Positions 1-10,317 of a stretch of 64,000 nt of DNA are shown piece after piece; the first letter of the stretch is position 1, and each line of letters opens with the position of its first letter. This stretch comes from Rhodococcus sp. B7740. Its GTDB lineage: Bacteria; Actinomycetota; Actinomycetes; Mycobacteriales; Mycobacteriaceae. The position numbers were made by a program, and so were the translations under genes. The notes beneath the pieces were generated by a model. That model did not search any database, had not been told where the DNA came from, and saw nothing but the letters and a program-made list of their open reading frames with translations. The stretch spans positions 1,674,001-1,738,000 of the forward strand of contig NZ_CP010797.1 in the NCBI RefSeq assembly GCF_000954115.1, read 5' to 3'.

Positions 1-1
1 G

Positions 2-931
2 TGTGCACACCCGGCGCTTGCGGCCGGTGACCGACTCGCGTTGACGCTTCGATGCTTGGCTGGTCTCGGTACCGGCGAGGTGGCCCGTGCGTTGCTCATC
101 CCTCCGGCCACGGCGGCGCAGCGAATTGTGCGGGCCAAGAACAAGATTCGAGCCGCACGGATTCCGTTTCGCCTCCCGGGCCCGGACGAGCTGGCAGGCA
201 GGGTGCCGATGGTGCTCGAGGTGGTCTATTCGATCTTCACCGAGGGCTATTCGGCGACCTCGGGTGAGAGTGTCGGGCGAGTCGATCTCGTCACCGAAGC
301 CATCGGTATGGGACGACTTCTCCACACCGCACTGCCGACCGAGCCCGAGGTGGCAGGCCTGCTGGCGTTGATGCTGCTCATCGACGCCAGAAGCGACGCT
401 CGCACCGACTCGGATGGCGACATCGTGCTGTTGGCAGATCAGGACCGTGGACTCTGGAACGCCGAGATCATCACCGAAGGGACGGAACTCGTGGTCGAGG
501 CCCTCAGCGGCGGCCGGGGCGGTCCGTACGCCGTGCAGGCGGCCATCGCTGCGCTGCATGCAGAATCACCCGACACCGACAACACGGACTGGCCCCAGAT
601 CGTTGCGCTGTACGACGTGCTCATGACACGGACACCGAATGCGATCGTCGCGATGAACAGGGCAGTCGCACTGGCGATGTGCGACGGTCCCGAGCCCGGT
701 CTGCGAGAGCTCGACCGGCTTGCCGACGAGGCGTCGTTGCGCCGATATCATCCGTACCCCATGGCGAGAGCCGATCTGCTGCAACGACTCGACAGGTTCG
801 AGGAGGCGGCGGTGGAGTATCGCCGTGCGTTGGATTTCGCCCGAACCGCACCGGAGAAACGCCTGCTCCGACGTCGGCTCACGGAAGTGAGCACCTGCCG
901 CGGTCAGGCCGACAGAACCGCGCCCACCTGA
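2..931 (+). CDS. ECF-type RNA polymerase sigma factor with C-terminal TPR-like region, 5' end outside window
   Basis: This is the C-terminal part of an extracytoplasmic-function sigma factor of the ECF42 type; the reading frame is open to the left edge, so the true start lies outside. The visible protein begins in region 4, with a helix-turn-helix reading ALTLRCLAGLGTGEVARALL followed by the ECF42-like stretch TAAQRIVRAKNKI. After it comes the long C-terminal extension typical of this group (DUF6596 and TPR-like: FTEGYSATSGE, LLALMLLIDAR, ALYDVLMTRTPNAIVAMNRAVA). ECF42 proteins lack a dedicated anti-sigma factor and are usually paired with a YCII/DGPF-domain gene, probably left of the edge. 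The 3' end overlaps the convergent acetyltransferase gene by 28 bp. Family assignment is confident; target genes are unknown. Confidence 0.85.
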   Translation, partial: CAHPALAAGDRLALTLRCLAGLGTGEVARALLIPPATAAQRIVRAKNKIRAARIPFRLPGPDELAGRVPMVLEVVYSIFTEGYSATSGESVGRVDLVTEAIGMGRLLHTALPTEPEVAGLLALMLLIDARSDARTDSDGDIVLLADQDRGLWNAEIITEGTELVVEALSGGRGGPYAVQAAIAALHAESPDTDNTDWPQIVALYDVLMTRTPNAIVAMNRAVALAMCDGPEPGLRELDRLADEASLRRYHPYPMARADLLQRLDRFEEAAVEYRRALDFARTAPEKRLLRRRLTEVSTCRGQADRTAPT

Positions 932-1449
932 TCTGCCGTCAACGCACGGTCCGCGTACACCACGCGAATTGCGTCGACATCCGGATTGCCGACGTCGGGT
1001 CCGCGGGTGATCAACTCCAGGCCTGCGCGTTCGGCCACCCGCGCCGACGCGACATTGTGTTCGAGCAGGTATGCCACGATCGGCAGTTCGGGCTCGGTTC
1101 GGTGCGCGCACTCGACTGCGATCTCACACATCTCCGCGGCATACCCGTTGCCCTGCGCGTCGGGATGGAGGCGATAGCCGAGATTCCAGAAGGCGTTGCG
1201 GCGCTTCGAACATCCGCCGTAGCCACTGACCGTGCGGCTGCCGCGCTCACGAATGATCCAGGTGGACAATCCATCCCGTTGCCACTGCTCCGACCAGCCC
1301 TGCACCATTCGTTCGGTCACGCCGGGATCGGTGTGCCGCAGGCTCGGAAAGTGGGTCCACGACTGCGGGTCGCTGCAGATCGCGTACAACTCATCGAGAT
1401 CGGCGACGGCCGGCTCGTCGAGGTCGAGACGCGAGGTTCGTATTCGCAC
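904..1449 (-). CDS. GNAT family N-acetyltransferase (RimJ/RimL-like)
   Basis: A 181-residue acetyltransferase of the GNAT fold, RimJ/RimL subgroup, which moves an acetyl group from acetyl-CoA to an amine. It opens with RTSRLDLDE and contains the late strand-helix segment LGYRLHPDAQGNGYAAEM, which corresponds to the acetyl-CoA pyrophosphate loop (Q/R-x-x-G-x-G/A). Then comes LEHNVASARVAERAGLE, the usual N-x-x-S-x-x-x-x-x-x-G-F/L element. The start is GTG. The gene is convergent with the sigma factor and overlaps its end. Substrate cannot be deduced from sequence. Confidence 0.85.
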   Translation of the reverse strand: MRIRTSRLDLDEPAVADLDELYAICSDPQSWTHFPSLRHTDPGVTERMVQGWSEQWQRDGLSTWIIRERGSRTVSGYGGCSKRRNAFWNLGYRLHPDAQGNGYAAEMCEIAVECAHRTEPELPIVAYLLEHNVASARVAERAGLELITRGPDVGNPDVDAIRVVYADRALTADQVGAVLSA

Positions 1450-1518
1450 ACGCCGGATCCTACGGGGAGGAAATCTGGTAGACCGGTGGTACGGAATCGA
1501 GTGAAGGGTGTGACCGTC

Positions 1519-1698
1519 ATGGCCGAGTGGGTCAAGAAGATCGAAGAGAACGCGAAGGGTCTCATCGCCGAGGCCGAACAGGAGTTGACGGCACTCGAGG
1601 GCGTGGACACGGTCGACCTCACCGCCGACGCCTCCGAGGACGGCGAGGATTCCGACACGGTCACCAGTGACGATGCCCGCGAGCAGGTTTCGGACTGA
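1519..1698 (+). CDS. small acidic hypothetical protein
   Basis: A 59-residue, strongly acidic protein (MAEWVKKIEENAKGLI, then many Asp/Glu residues, ending EQVSD). I do not recognise a family. The chosen ATG at 1519 follows a purine-rich GAAGGG at about 10 bp; in-frame GTG codons at 1501 and 1510 are alternatives. An N-terminal amphipathic helix is followed by a low-complexity acidic tail, which suggests a small soluble or partly disordered protein. It is divergent from the acetyltransferase with about 70 bp between them. Confidence 0.6.
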   Translation: MAEWVKKIEENAKGLIAEAEQELTALEGVDTVDLTADASEDGEDSDTVTSDDAREQVSD

Positions 1699-1876
1699 AC
1701 CGACGGTACCCAGTCGTCACGGCCGGAACACGACGACACACGATCGGTCGGTGGACGTCGATCGGAATCATCTGTCGCGCACCAGGTCTCGACACGACGA
1801 CGGCCGTGCCCGACGCGGGATGTCCACCGTCGCGGCACTGTCCGAAATGCTCGAACACACCGACCGGTAGCCGGGA

Positions 1877-2389
1877 TCAGTCGAACACGGACCAACAGAT
1901 GCTGCTTCTTCTCTTCTGGTCTTCCAACACCAGCCGGCGCACGCTGTTCGGAAGCCGGTCACGCTGCCACTCGAGCTCTTTCCTGCCTGCACTCGTCTCT
2001 CGGCCTGCAGGTGCAGTCGCCCGCGCTGCCTTGATGGCGTAGGCGGCTGCTCCGAGGTCGTGTTCGGGTACGTGAGCCACGCAGGCTGCCTGGCCCGCGG
2101 CGTACGCGGCGAAGCGAGAGCAACCGACGAGCGGCCGTGCTGCTCCCATGGCGTGGCCACCGAGGGCGCGGGTGGCCATCATCGCGAGTTCGCCGCGCAC
2201 CCACGCACGGGTGGCCTCGATCGCCTCGCGTGGTCGCGGGTCGACGGGTCGGACCGTCTCGAACAAGTGGAGGACGTGTTCCGCACACTCGGCCGCCCAG
2301 AGCGCGAGGCTCCGATAGTCGTCTTCGGACAGAAGTCCGCCGCGCTGCACGGTGATGAGGCGAGGGTCTCGGACGGCGGGAAGAATCAC
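1877..2389 (-). CDS. Imm5-like putative immunity protein (orphan)
   Basis: A 170-residue all-alpha protein resembling the Imm-5 (putative immunity protein) family. The matching features are an opening helix with LWAAECAEHVLHLFE, the phrase DPRPREAIEATRAW, and repeated Ala-rich helices with AAYAAGQAACVAHV and AAAYAIKAARA. Imm-5 family members are predicted to neutralise polymorphic toxins, but many are solitary in actinobacterial genomes. No toxin gene lies next to it: upstream is the initiator tRNA gene and downstream the small acidic protein gene. Function as an immunity protein is therefore an inference from family naming only. Confidence 0.65.
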   Translation of the reverse strand: MILPAVRDPRLITVQRGGLLSEDDYRSLALWAAECAEHVLHLFETVRPVDPRPREAIEATRAWVRGELAMMATRALGGHAMGAARPLVGCSRFAAYAAGQAACVAHVPEHDLGAAAYAIKAARATAPAGRETSAGRKELEWQRDRLPNSVRRLVLEDQKRRSSICWSVFD

Positions 2390-2465
2390 ACGAGTCGTCC
2401 TTTCGACGGTATCGCGTTCGCCCTCGGGCCGAACGGGCCGTTCCTACACATACGAGAATACGAAA

Positions 2466-2493
2466 AAGACCCAGGACATAAGTCCTGGGTCTT
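2466..2493 (-). terminator. Rho-independent terminator after the initiator tRNA
   Basis: An 11-bp perfect inverted repeat (2467-2477 with 2482-2492, 4-nt loop ATAA). On the minus strand it is followed by a T-run (the complement of five A residues at 2463-2467). It lies just beyond the 3' end of the tRNA gene. Confidence 0.85.
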
Positions 2494-2499
2494 CGTCAG

Positions 2500-2576
2500 T
2501 GGTAGCGGGGACAGGATTTGAACCTGCGACCTCTGGGTTATGAGCCCAGCGAGCTACCGAGCTGCTCCACCCCGCG
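2500..2576 (-). tRNA. initiator tRNA-fMet (CAU)
   Basis: A 77-nt tRNA on the minus strand with anticodon CAU. Three features mark it as the initiator rather than elongator: the first base (C, at 2576) is unpaired with base 72 (T); the anticodon stem ends in the three consecutive G:C pairs CTGGG/CCCAG; and the D-arm reads GGAGCAGCTCGGTAGCTC. The 3' CCA is encoded (2500-2502). It is followed by a strong terminator at 2466-2493. Confidence 0.95.
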
Positions 2577-3642
<1,066 letters not shown>

Positions 3643-3714
3643 TCACCCGGCAGTTCGTCGAACTGCCTCTCACGTTGCCTGGTATCTCAAGCGGGAGCAG
3701 GTGACGAACGACGG

Positions 3715-3749
3715 AAGGGCCGCCTCACCATTCGGTGAGGCGGCCCTTT
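3715..3749. terminator. bidirectional terminator between rpf and UPF0182 gene
   Basis: A 15-bp perfect stem (3715-3729 with 3734-3748) with a 4-nt loop, between the convergent rpf and UPF0182 genes. It ends in a short TTTC on the plus strand; the T-tract is weak on both strands. Confidence 0.75.
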
Positions 3750-3794
3750 CGCTCGTATCGACCGGTTCGGGTCAGCAGACCTGACCCGACCCGA

Positions 3795-6755
3795 TCAGTT
3801 GCCGGCCCGGTTGTACGTGTCGACCGCGGTCTGCAGGTTCTCGAGCGCAGTGCCGAGTTCCGCCAGATTTCCGCTCTGCTGCGCAGAGCGCACAGCGGAG
3901 AGTGCAGCGTTCAAACCGGAAACGGCAGCATCCCTCGTCGCCGAACCGCCGGTGGCGGGGGCAGGAGTTGCCGCAGGCGTGCCACCGTCGGACGGCGCGG
4001 TTTCTGGAACAGCGCCGGGCTGCGTATTTCCGTCGGTCTCACCGGGTGCGGTGACCGTGCGTCCGGCACCCGCTCCGAACACCTGCTCGATGGCCTCGGG
4101 CAGTGTCGCGGCGTACCCGACGCGGCCCTCGTACGAGACGAGTACTCGAATCAACTGCGGATAAGCGGACGCCTCGTTGGTTCGAGAGGCGTACACCGGC
4201 TCCACGTAGATCAATCCACCGTTGCCGACCGGAAGTGTCAGCAGGTTGCCGAACTCCACGGTGTTCTCACGGCGCACGATGCCGAGACTCTCGGATACGT
4301 CCGTCGTGGTCGTCATCTGGTTCTGCACCTGATTGGGACCCTGAGTCGACGTATCGGTCGGCAATCGCAACACGGTGATCTTGCCGTAGTTCTCCGGGTC
4401 CGAATCCGCACTGACGTACGCGCCCAGCACCTCTCGGCGATATCCGACCAGCGCACTGGTCAGCTGGAACGACGCCTGATTCTCCTCGTTGGAGATGTCG
4501 GATGCGACGACGTAGTACGGAGGCTGCTTGGCCGCGGTGTTCTCTGCGGTCGGATCGGTCGGAACTTCCCAGAACGCGTTGTTGGTGAAGAACTCTCGCG
4601 GATCGTTGACGTGGTACTTGGTCAGCAGTTCACGCTGAACCTTGAACAGATCTTCCGGGTAACGGAAGTGATCACGAAGCTCGTCGGACACCTGGTCCTT
4701 GGGGATGACGGTTCCCGGGAACACGCCTTCCCAGGCCTTGAGCACGGGATCGTTCTCGTCCTGCTCGTAGAGCTTGACGGTGCCGTCGTAGGCATCGACG
4801 GTGGCCTTCACCGAGTTTCGGATGTACGACACCTCTCGGCTCGGCAGCGCACGTGTCGTCGTCGACTCGATGCTGTCGGCCGTGGCGTCCTCGAGCGACA
4901 TCCGCTGGGCGTACGGGAAGTTGTCCAGCGTGGTGTACCCGTCGATGATCCAGACGAGTTTGCCCTCGACGATCGCCGGGTAGGTCGATCCGTCGGTGGT
5001 CAACCACGGTGCGACCTTCTGAACGCGGTCACGGGGGTCACGGTTGAACAGAATCTTCGACTCGTCGCCGATCACGCTCGAGAACAGGATGTTGCGCTCG
5101 GCGTACTTGCTGGCGAAGACGAGCCGGTTGAAGAAGTTGCCGACGTCGACACCTGCTGCACCGGTGTAGGTATAGCTCTTGCTGTCGGTGTCGTACTCGC
5201 GAGGCTCGCCGGTGGAACCGACGATCGAGTAGTCCGCGTCGGAGTTCGCGATGACCGGGCCGAAGTAGATGCGCGGCTGGTCCAGGTCGCCGGGCCCGTC
5301 CTTTCGGATGGTGCCCTCGGAGTCGTTCTCGATCCAGTTGACCTGGTAGTTCGGGTAACCGCCGCGCCCGCCGCTGGATTCGTCGGCGACGGCCTCGTCG
5401 ACGGAGTTGGCCGGCGCTGCGACGAAACCGTTGCCGTGCGTGAACACGGTGTGGCGGTTGATCCAGTCTCGCTGGTTCGCGTCGAGGGTCTGCGGTGAGA
5501 TCTCACGGGCAGCAACGACATAGTCGCGCAGGTTGCCGTCGGCATCGGGGTACCGGTCGACGGCCAGAGTGTCGGGGAATCCGTAGAAGTTACGGATCTG
5601 ACGCTGCTGGGTGAACGTGGGCGCGAGGATGTTCGGGTCGAGCAGACGGATGTTAGACATCGTGGCCGACTCCGACGCCACCTCGCCGGGGCTCAACGCC
5701 GCCTCACCGGAGTAGTTCCGATAAGTGACCACGTCGTCGGTCAGTCCGTACGCGGCTCTGGTGGCCGCGATGTTCCGCTCGATGTACGTGCTCTCCTTGT
5801 CCGCCGCGTTCGGGCGCACCGAGAACTGCTCCATCACCATCGGCCAGACGGCACCGATCAGGATCGACGAGAGCACCAGCAGCGCAGTGGCCAACGCCGG
5901 AATTCGAAGATCACGCAGGAAGATCGCTGCGAAGAACGCGATGGCACAGATCACGGCGATCGCGAGCAGGATCAGTTTGGCCGGCAACACCGCATTGATG
6001 TCGGTGAAGCTGGCACCGGTGAACGTCGGTTCTTTCCGACTGCTCGACAGCAGGGTGTAGCGGTCGAACCAGTACGCCACGGCCTTGAGCAGAACGAAGC
6101 TGCCCGCCAGGACGGCGAGCTGGATCCGCGCTGCGCGAGTGAGGGCTCCCTCACGTCCGGCGAGCCGGATTCCGCCGAATACGTACTGCGTCACCAAGTT
6201 CGCGAAGAACGCGACCAGGACGGCGACGAAGAGCCAGTTCAGGATGAATCGGTAGAACGGCAGATCGAACGAGTAGAACCCGACGTCGAGATTGAACTGT
6301 GGATCGGTCATCCCGAAGTCCCCGCCGTGCAGGAACAGCTGGACCGTCACCCAGTTGGTCTGGGCGATCATGCCGGAGAGGAAACCGAACACCACCGGAA
6401 TTCCGATGCCGAACAGGCGCAGACGGCTCATCACCGTGGTGCGGTACCGCGCGATCGGATCGTTGGGACCGGCGACCGGAACGAACACCGGCCGATTGCG
6501 GTACGCCAACAGCAGTGCCGCGAAAACGATGAGTCCGACGACGAGGGAAACGACGAGGAAGATCACCAACCGCGTCAGCAGAGTGGTGGTGTACACGCCA
6601 CGGAAGTCGACTTCGCCGAACCACAGCCAATTGGTGTACACGTCGATCAGACGGGGACCGATGAGTAGCAAACCTGCTGCCACCAAGGCCAATACGAGCA
6701 AGATCCGGCTTCGCCGCGACAAGGACGGCATACCGGTGGGGGGCCTCATGCCCAC
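3795..6755 (-). CDS. UPF0182 family large membrane protein
   Basis: A 986-residue protein of the UPF0182 family (mycobacterial Rv3193c type), function unknown. The N-terminal third has seven or so hydrophobic segments (for example [20 protein letters not shown] and [20 protein letters not shown]). A large, probably extracytoplasmic, soluble region follows, with [23 protein letters not shown] and [10 protein letters not shown]. The tail is Pro/Ala/Thr-rich and ends in a helical segment. I chose GTG at 6755 because a GGAG sits 8 bp upstream and the resulting [12 protein letters not shown] matches the usual N-terminus of the family; ATG codons at 6749 and 6731 are alternatives. It converges on rpf across a shared terminator. 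Confidence 0.93.
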   Translation of the reverse strand: MGMRPPTGMPSLSRRSRILLVLALVAAGLLLIGPRLIDVYTNWLWFGEVDFRGVYTTTLLTRLVIFLVVSLVVGLIVFAALLLAYRNRPVFVPVAGPNDPIARYRTTVMSRLRLFGIGIPVVFGFLSGMIAQTNWVTVQLFLHGGDFGMTDPQFNLDVGFYSFDLPFYRFILNWLFVAVLVAFFANLVTQYVFGGIRLAGREGALTRAARIQLAVLAGSFVLLKAVAYWFDRYTLLSSSRKEPTFTGASFTDINAVLPAKLILLAIAVICAIAFFAAIFLRDLRIPALATALLVLSSILIGAVWPMVMEQFSVRPNAADKESTYIERNIAATRAAYGLTDDVVTYRNYSGEAALSPGEVASESATMSNIRLLDPNILAPTFTQQRQIRNFYGFPDTLAVDRYPDADGNLRDYVVAAREISPQTLDANQRDWINRHTVFTHGNGFVAAPANSVDEAVADESSGGRGGYPNYQVNWIENDSEGTIRKDGPGDLDQPRIYFGPVIANSDADYSIVGSTGEPREYDTDSKSYTYTGAAGVDVGNFFNRLVFASKYAERNILFSSVIGDESKILFNRDPRDRVQKVAPWLTTDGSTYPAIVEGKLVWIIDGYTTLDNFPYAQRMSLEDATADSIESTTTRALPSREVSYIRNSVKATVDAYDGTVKLYEQDENDPVLKAWEGVFPGTVIPKDQVSDELRDHFRYPEDLFKVQRELLTKYHVNDPREFFTNNAFWEVPTDPTAENTAAKQPPYYVVASDISNEENQASFQLTSALVGYRREVLGAYVSADSDPENYGKITVLRLPTDTSTQGPNQVQNQMTTTTDVSESLGIVRRENTVEFGNLLTLPVGNGGLIYVEPVYASRTNEASAYPQLIRVLVSYEGRVGYAATLPEAIEQVFGAGAGRTVTAPGETDGNTQPGAVPETAPSDGGTPAATPAPATGGSATRDAAVSGLNAALSAVRSAQQSGNLAELGTALENLQTAVDTYNRAGN

Positions 6756-6954
6756 GTGCCACACTCCAACTTCGGGCGGCGCCGATCGGCACCGCAGATG
6801 ACTTCGGCGATGCACTCAGTGTGCACCGCATGTCCGTTTCGCCCTACTGTACGTACGTTGATCCTACGGCTGCGACAACCGTACTGCGGCCACTGCCGAC
6901 CCCAGGTCAGGAGCGTCGCGTCGAACAGAACCATCGGAATGCGAGGATAGTGCG

Positions 6955-7611
6955 GTGAGCAACGACAGCAACGGACTGCCCGGCAGAGACGATTTAGGAA
7001 GCGAGTTCGACCCGGAGTCGGGTGGGCAGGACGTGGCGGAGGCTCTGGCTCGATGTGCCCGCGAGGTCGCGGATTTCGTCGACGCGGGCGGATGGCACCA
7101 GGCCCCGCAGATGTTCGCGTTGGTGCCGACCGCAGCGCTCGCCGCGGCCGAGCCCGGCCTGCTCGACGATCTCGCCGGCGGTGCCGCACTGACGCCGATC
7201 CAGCAGCACTCGCTGCCCGAGGACATCACCGGCGGCTCCCCCGCACTGGACGAGTTCCTCGCCACCTCCACGTGGCCCGAGGGTGTGGTCGGATGCGCCC
7301 TGGTTCAGGAGATAGTCGTGCTTCCACCGACTGCCGAATCGACCCTCGACGATGCCTTGATGCCGTTGCTCGCAGATCCCGATGCAGCCGACGAAGCCGC
7401 ACGCTCGGCCGCCGAGAACCATCCCGAGAAACGGGATGCTCGGTTGATCGTCGCGGTGCTCAAGGACGGCCCGTCCCTGACGTTGCTGCAGTTGCACCCG
7501 GACGAGGACGCCGATCCCTTCGCGCCCATCGACCTTCGCATCGCCGAGGATCTGGCCCCCAACGTCGTGCACGGCCTCTACGCAACGTTCGACGTCGTCG
7601 ACGACGACTAG
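6955..7611 (+). CDS. PPA1309 family protein (conserved actinobacterial, unknown function)
   Basis: A 218-residue soluble acidic protein conserved across actinobacteria as the PPA1309 family. Recognisable parts are the segment AGGWHQAPQMFALVPTAALAAAEPGL, TWPEGVVGCALVQEIVVLPP and the final VVHGLYATFDVVDDD. No catalytic motif is visible. Its position next to the PDZ/Lon-like protease and divergent from UPF0182 is the usual arrangement in Mycobacteriales. Start is GTG at 6955. Confidence 0.85.
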   Translation: MSNDSNGLPGRDDLGSEFDPESGGQDVAEALARCAREVADFVDAGGWHQAPQMFALVPTAALAAAEPGLLDDLAGGAALTPIQQHSLPEDITGGSPALDEFLATSTWPEGVVGCALVQEIVVLPPTAESTLDDALMPLLADPDAADEAARSAAENHPEKRDARLIVAVLKDGPSLTLLQLHPDEDADPFAPIDLRIAEDLAPNVVHGLYATFDVVDDD

Positions 7612-7624
7612 CGGCAGGGCCCGG

Positions 7625-8650
7625 TCAGCTGCAGGACGGCGCGTCGCCGCCGGAGCCGATCGCCTGCAGAGCGTCGACAGCACTGTCCAACGATTCGACG
7701 CGCACCAGACGCAGTCCGTCGGGAACGTTCTGTTCGGCTTCACCACAGTTGGCGTCCGGCACCAGGAATGTGGTGGCACCCGCTTCGCGAGCCGCGATCA
7801 GCTTGTAGGGAATGCCGCCGATCGGCCCGACGGTACCGTCAGCGTCGATCGTTCCGGTGCCCGCGACGAACTCACCGTTGCTCAGCTCACCGGGACTGAG
7901 CTTGTCGACCACGGCGAGGCTGAACATCAGTCCGGCCGACGGACCGCCGACGTCGGCGAGGTTGAACTTCACGTCGAACGGCACGTCCGGCTGCTCCTCG
8001 GGCGTGACTCCGAGGTATCCGAGGGATGCATCGTCGGGCCGAGCACCGAGCACCACTGCGCTGGTCTGCGTCGACCCGTCTCGCACGTACTCGATGTCGA
8101 GAGAATCGCCCGGCGCTCTGGAACTGACGGCCTCACGAACGGCCGATGCAGTCACGACGGGCGTGCCGCCGACCGACACCAGCGTGTCCCCCACATTCAG
8201 CACGCCTGCAGCGGGGCCGTCCTCGGCCACACTGGCCACCGCCAGTGACACGGGGAGATCGAGATGGTGCAGAGCAGCCAGTTCGGCGCTGGATTCGGAC
8301 TGCTCGAAATCCGCCTGATTGCCCTCCTGCACTTCTTCTTTCGTCATGTCCGGCGGATAGACCTCTTCACGCGGGACCAGGCCTTGGCGTCCGCTCGCCC
8401 AGAAGCCGAGAGCCTCGAACAGATTGAGCTGATCACGCACGGCCACGGTCGTCATGTTCAAGTGACCCGCCGTCGGGTCGACCTCGGTTCCGTCGATCTG
8501 CACCACGGGCACCCCGTCGACGTCGCCGAGAGTGTTGTACGTCGGTCCGGGGCCGAGTGCGGCGAAGGGAACGGTGACGACCGAGCCGGTGACGCCCAGC
8601 ACCACCACGGGCACCAGCGCAGCGACGAGAGTGGCGATCCTTCGGTTCAC
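7625..8650 (-). CDS. YlbL-like PDZ and Lon (S16) domain membrane-anchored protease
   Basis: A 341-residue predicted membrane-anchored serine protease. An N-terminal hydrophobic anchor (residues 8-30) is followed by a PDZ domain (about 125-210; VLNVGDTLVSVGGTPV). The C-terminal Lon-type proteolytic domain carries the catalytic Ser in GGPSAGLMFSLAV and the catalytic Lys in GIPYKLIAAREAGA, the Ser/Lys dyad of family S16. There is no ATPase domain, as usual for YlbL proteins. Its 3' end lies 13 bp from that of the convergent PPA1309 gene. Substrates are unknown; an envelope quality-control role is inferred. Confidence 0.92.
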   Translation of the reverse strand: MNRRIATLVAALVPVVVLGVTGSVVTVPFAALGPGPTYNTLGDVDGVPVVQIDGTEVDPTAGHLNMTTVAVRDQLNLFEALGFWASGRQGLVPREEVYPPDMTKEEVQEGNQADFEQSESSAELAALHHLDLPVSLAVASVAEDGPAAGVLNVGDTLVSVGGTPVVTASAVREAVSSRAPGDSLDIEYVRDGSTQTSAVVLGARPDDASLGYLGVTPEEQPDVPFDVKFNLADVGGPSAGLMFSLAVVDKLSPGELSNGEFVAGTGTIDADGTVGPIGGIPYKLIAAREAGATTFLVPDANCGEAEQNVPDGLRLVRVESLDSAVDALQAIGSGGDAPSCS

Positions 8651-8796
8651 TCCGTAGACACTAGATCCGAATGAAGTCCACGGTGCAGACCGCCCCTACC
8701 GAGTGCGTCGGTGCCGACTTCGCACGGGTCCGACTGTTCGCCGTCAGCGTGACGATCCACCACTCTCTCCGTTCTCCGGGCTTGTACCGTTGAGTC

Positions 8797-10194
8797 ATGA
8801 GCAATTTTGGTTTCGGTGCCCCCGACGACGACCCGGACAAGAAGAAGGATCCGGACGGCTCCGGCAACCCTGCCGGCTTCGGGTTCGGTGCGGAGGGCTT
8901 CGACCCCGCACAGCTGGGCCAGATGCTCACCCAGTTCGGTCAGATGCTCAGCGGAATGGGAGCTGCGGGCGGAACCGGTTCGGGGCCGGTGAACTACGAC
9001 CTGGCCAAGCAGCTGGCACGCCAGCAGATGGGCGATTTCAGCCCGGTGTCGGCGGGCGAACGGGAGGCCGTCACCGACGCCGCGCACCTCGCCGAGCTGT
9101 GGCTGGACGGGGCGACGACGCTGCCTGCCGGTGCCACGAAGACCGTTGCCTGGACACCGGTCGACTGGCTCGACAACACGATCGGCACCTGGAAGCGCCT
9201 GTGCGACCCCGTCGCCGAGCAGATTTCGGGGATGTGGACATCCGGACTGCCCGCCGAGGCCCAGCAGATGGCCGGGCCGATGATGGGCATGCTGACGCAG
9301 ATGGGCGGGATGGCGTTCGGCTCGCAGCTCGGCCAAGCTCTCGGCCAGCTGTCCAAGGAGGTGCTGACGTCCACGGACATCGGCCTGCCCCTCGGACCGT
9401 CGGGGACGGCGGCGTTGTTGCCGTCGGCCATCGCGTCGTTCAGTGAGGGGCTCGAGCAGCCCGACCGTGAGGTGTTGGTGTTCCTCGCCGCTCGTGAAGC
9501 CGCCCATCAGCGGCTCTACAGCCACGTCCCGTGGTTGCGACAGCGGGTTCTGGCCACCGTCGAGGAGTACGCCCGCGGCATCAGGATGGACTTCTCGGCC
9601 ATCGAGGAGGCCGCCGCAGGACTCGACCCGTCCGCGCTGACCGATCCGTCGAAGATCGAGGCGATCCTGCAGCAGGGTGCCTTCGAGCCCCAGACGACGC
9701 CGGAGCAGAAGCACGCACTCGAGCGTCTGGAGACACTGCTCGCCCTGGTCGAAGGATGGGTCGAAACGGTGGTGGCGGCCGCTCTCGGCGACCGTCTGCC
9801 CGGTGCCGTCGCGCTCGGCGAAACCATCCGTCGCCGCAGGGCGTCGGGAGGCCCGGCCGAACAGACCTTCGCGACGCTGGTCGGCCTCGAACTGCGCCCC
9901 CGCAAGGTCCGCGAGGCAGCCGATCTGTGGCGTCAGCTCCTCGCCGCCGCCGACATCGAGGGGCGTGACGGCGTGTGGGCACACCCCGATCTGCTGCCCG
10001 ACTCGTCGGATCTCGACAATCCCGCGGCGTTCATCGACCGAGTGGTCGGTGGTGGAACATCGAACTTCGACGACCCGATCGCGCAGCTCGAAGCAATGGA
10101 GGCCAAGGAGGCCGAAGAGCGCGCCGAGCGCGCTGCGGAGAACGACGACAAGGGCACCGACGACGGTCCCGACAGAGGTTCATCCACAACCTGA
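8797..10194 (+). CDS. DUF2342 zincin-like metalloprotease family protein
   Basis: A 465-residue protein of the DUF2342 (zinc-dependent metalloprotease, coenzyme F420 biosynthesis-associated-like) family, known in mycobacteria as the Rv3195 type. A Gly/Asp-rich N-terminus and a helical middle part lead to the family signature VLVFLAAREAAHQRLYSHVPWL (about residues 226-247), where the usual HExxH is replaced by REAAH. The C-terminus is charged and disordered. A catalytic metal site is therefore doubtful. ATG at 8797. Confidence 0.88.
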   Translation: MSNFGFGAPDDDPDKKKDPDGSGNPAGFGFGAEGFDPAQLGQMLTQFGQMLSGMGAAGGTGSGPVNYDLAKQLARQQMGDFSPVSAGEREAVTDAAHLAELWLDGATTLPAGATKTVAWTPVDWLDNTIGTWKRLCDPVAEQISGMWTSGLPAEAQQMAGPMMGMLTQMGGMAFGSQLGQALGQLSKEVLTSTDIGLPLGPSGTAALLPSAIASFSEGLEQPDREVLVFLAAREAAHQRLYSHVPWLRQRVLATVEEYARGIRMDFSAIEEAAAGLDPSALTDPSKIEAILQQGAFEPQTTPEQKHALERLETLLALVEGWVETVVAAALGDRLPGAVALGETIRRRRASGGPAEQTFATLVGLELRPRKVREAADLWRQLLAAADIEGRDGVWAHPDLLPDSSDLDNPAAFIDRVVGGGTSNFDDPIAQLEAMEAKEAEERAERAAENDDKGTDDGPDRGSSTT

Positions 10195-10317
10195 CCCGGG
10201 CGGTGTCGCACCGCTTCGATCCAGCTCGTCGAACGCCTGCTCGGAGGCCCTTCCACCCTGTGGATAACGCGCTCCGAGTGGGCGTTCTTCGCGGTCTGGG
10301 CTGCCAGAGTGTGTTTC

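Noticed and set aside
3735-5498. Long plus-strand open frame of about 590 codons opposite the UPF0182 gene
   Set aside because: It is the antisense of a well-recognised membrane protein gene; its predicted sequence has no family features and reflects high GC content.
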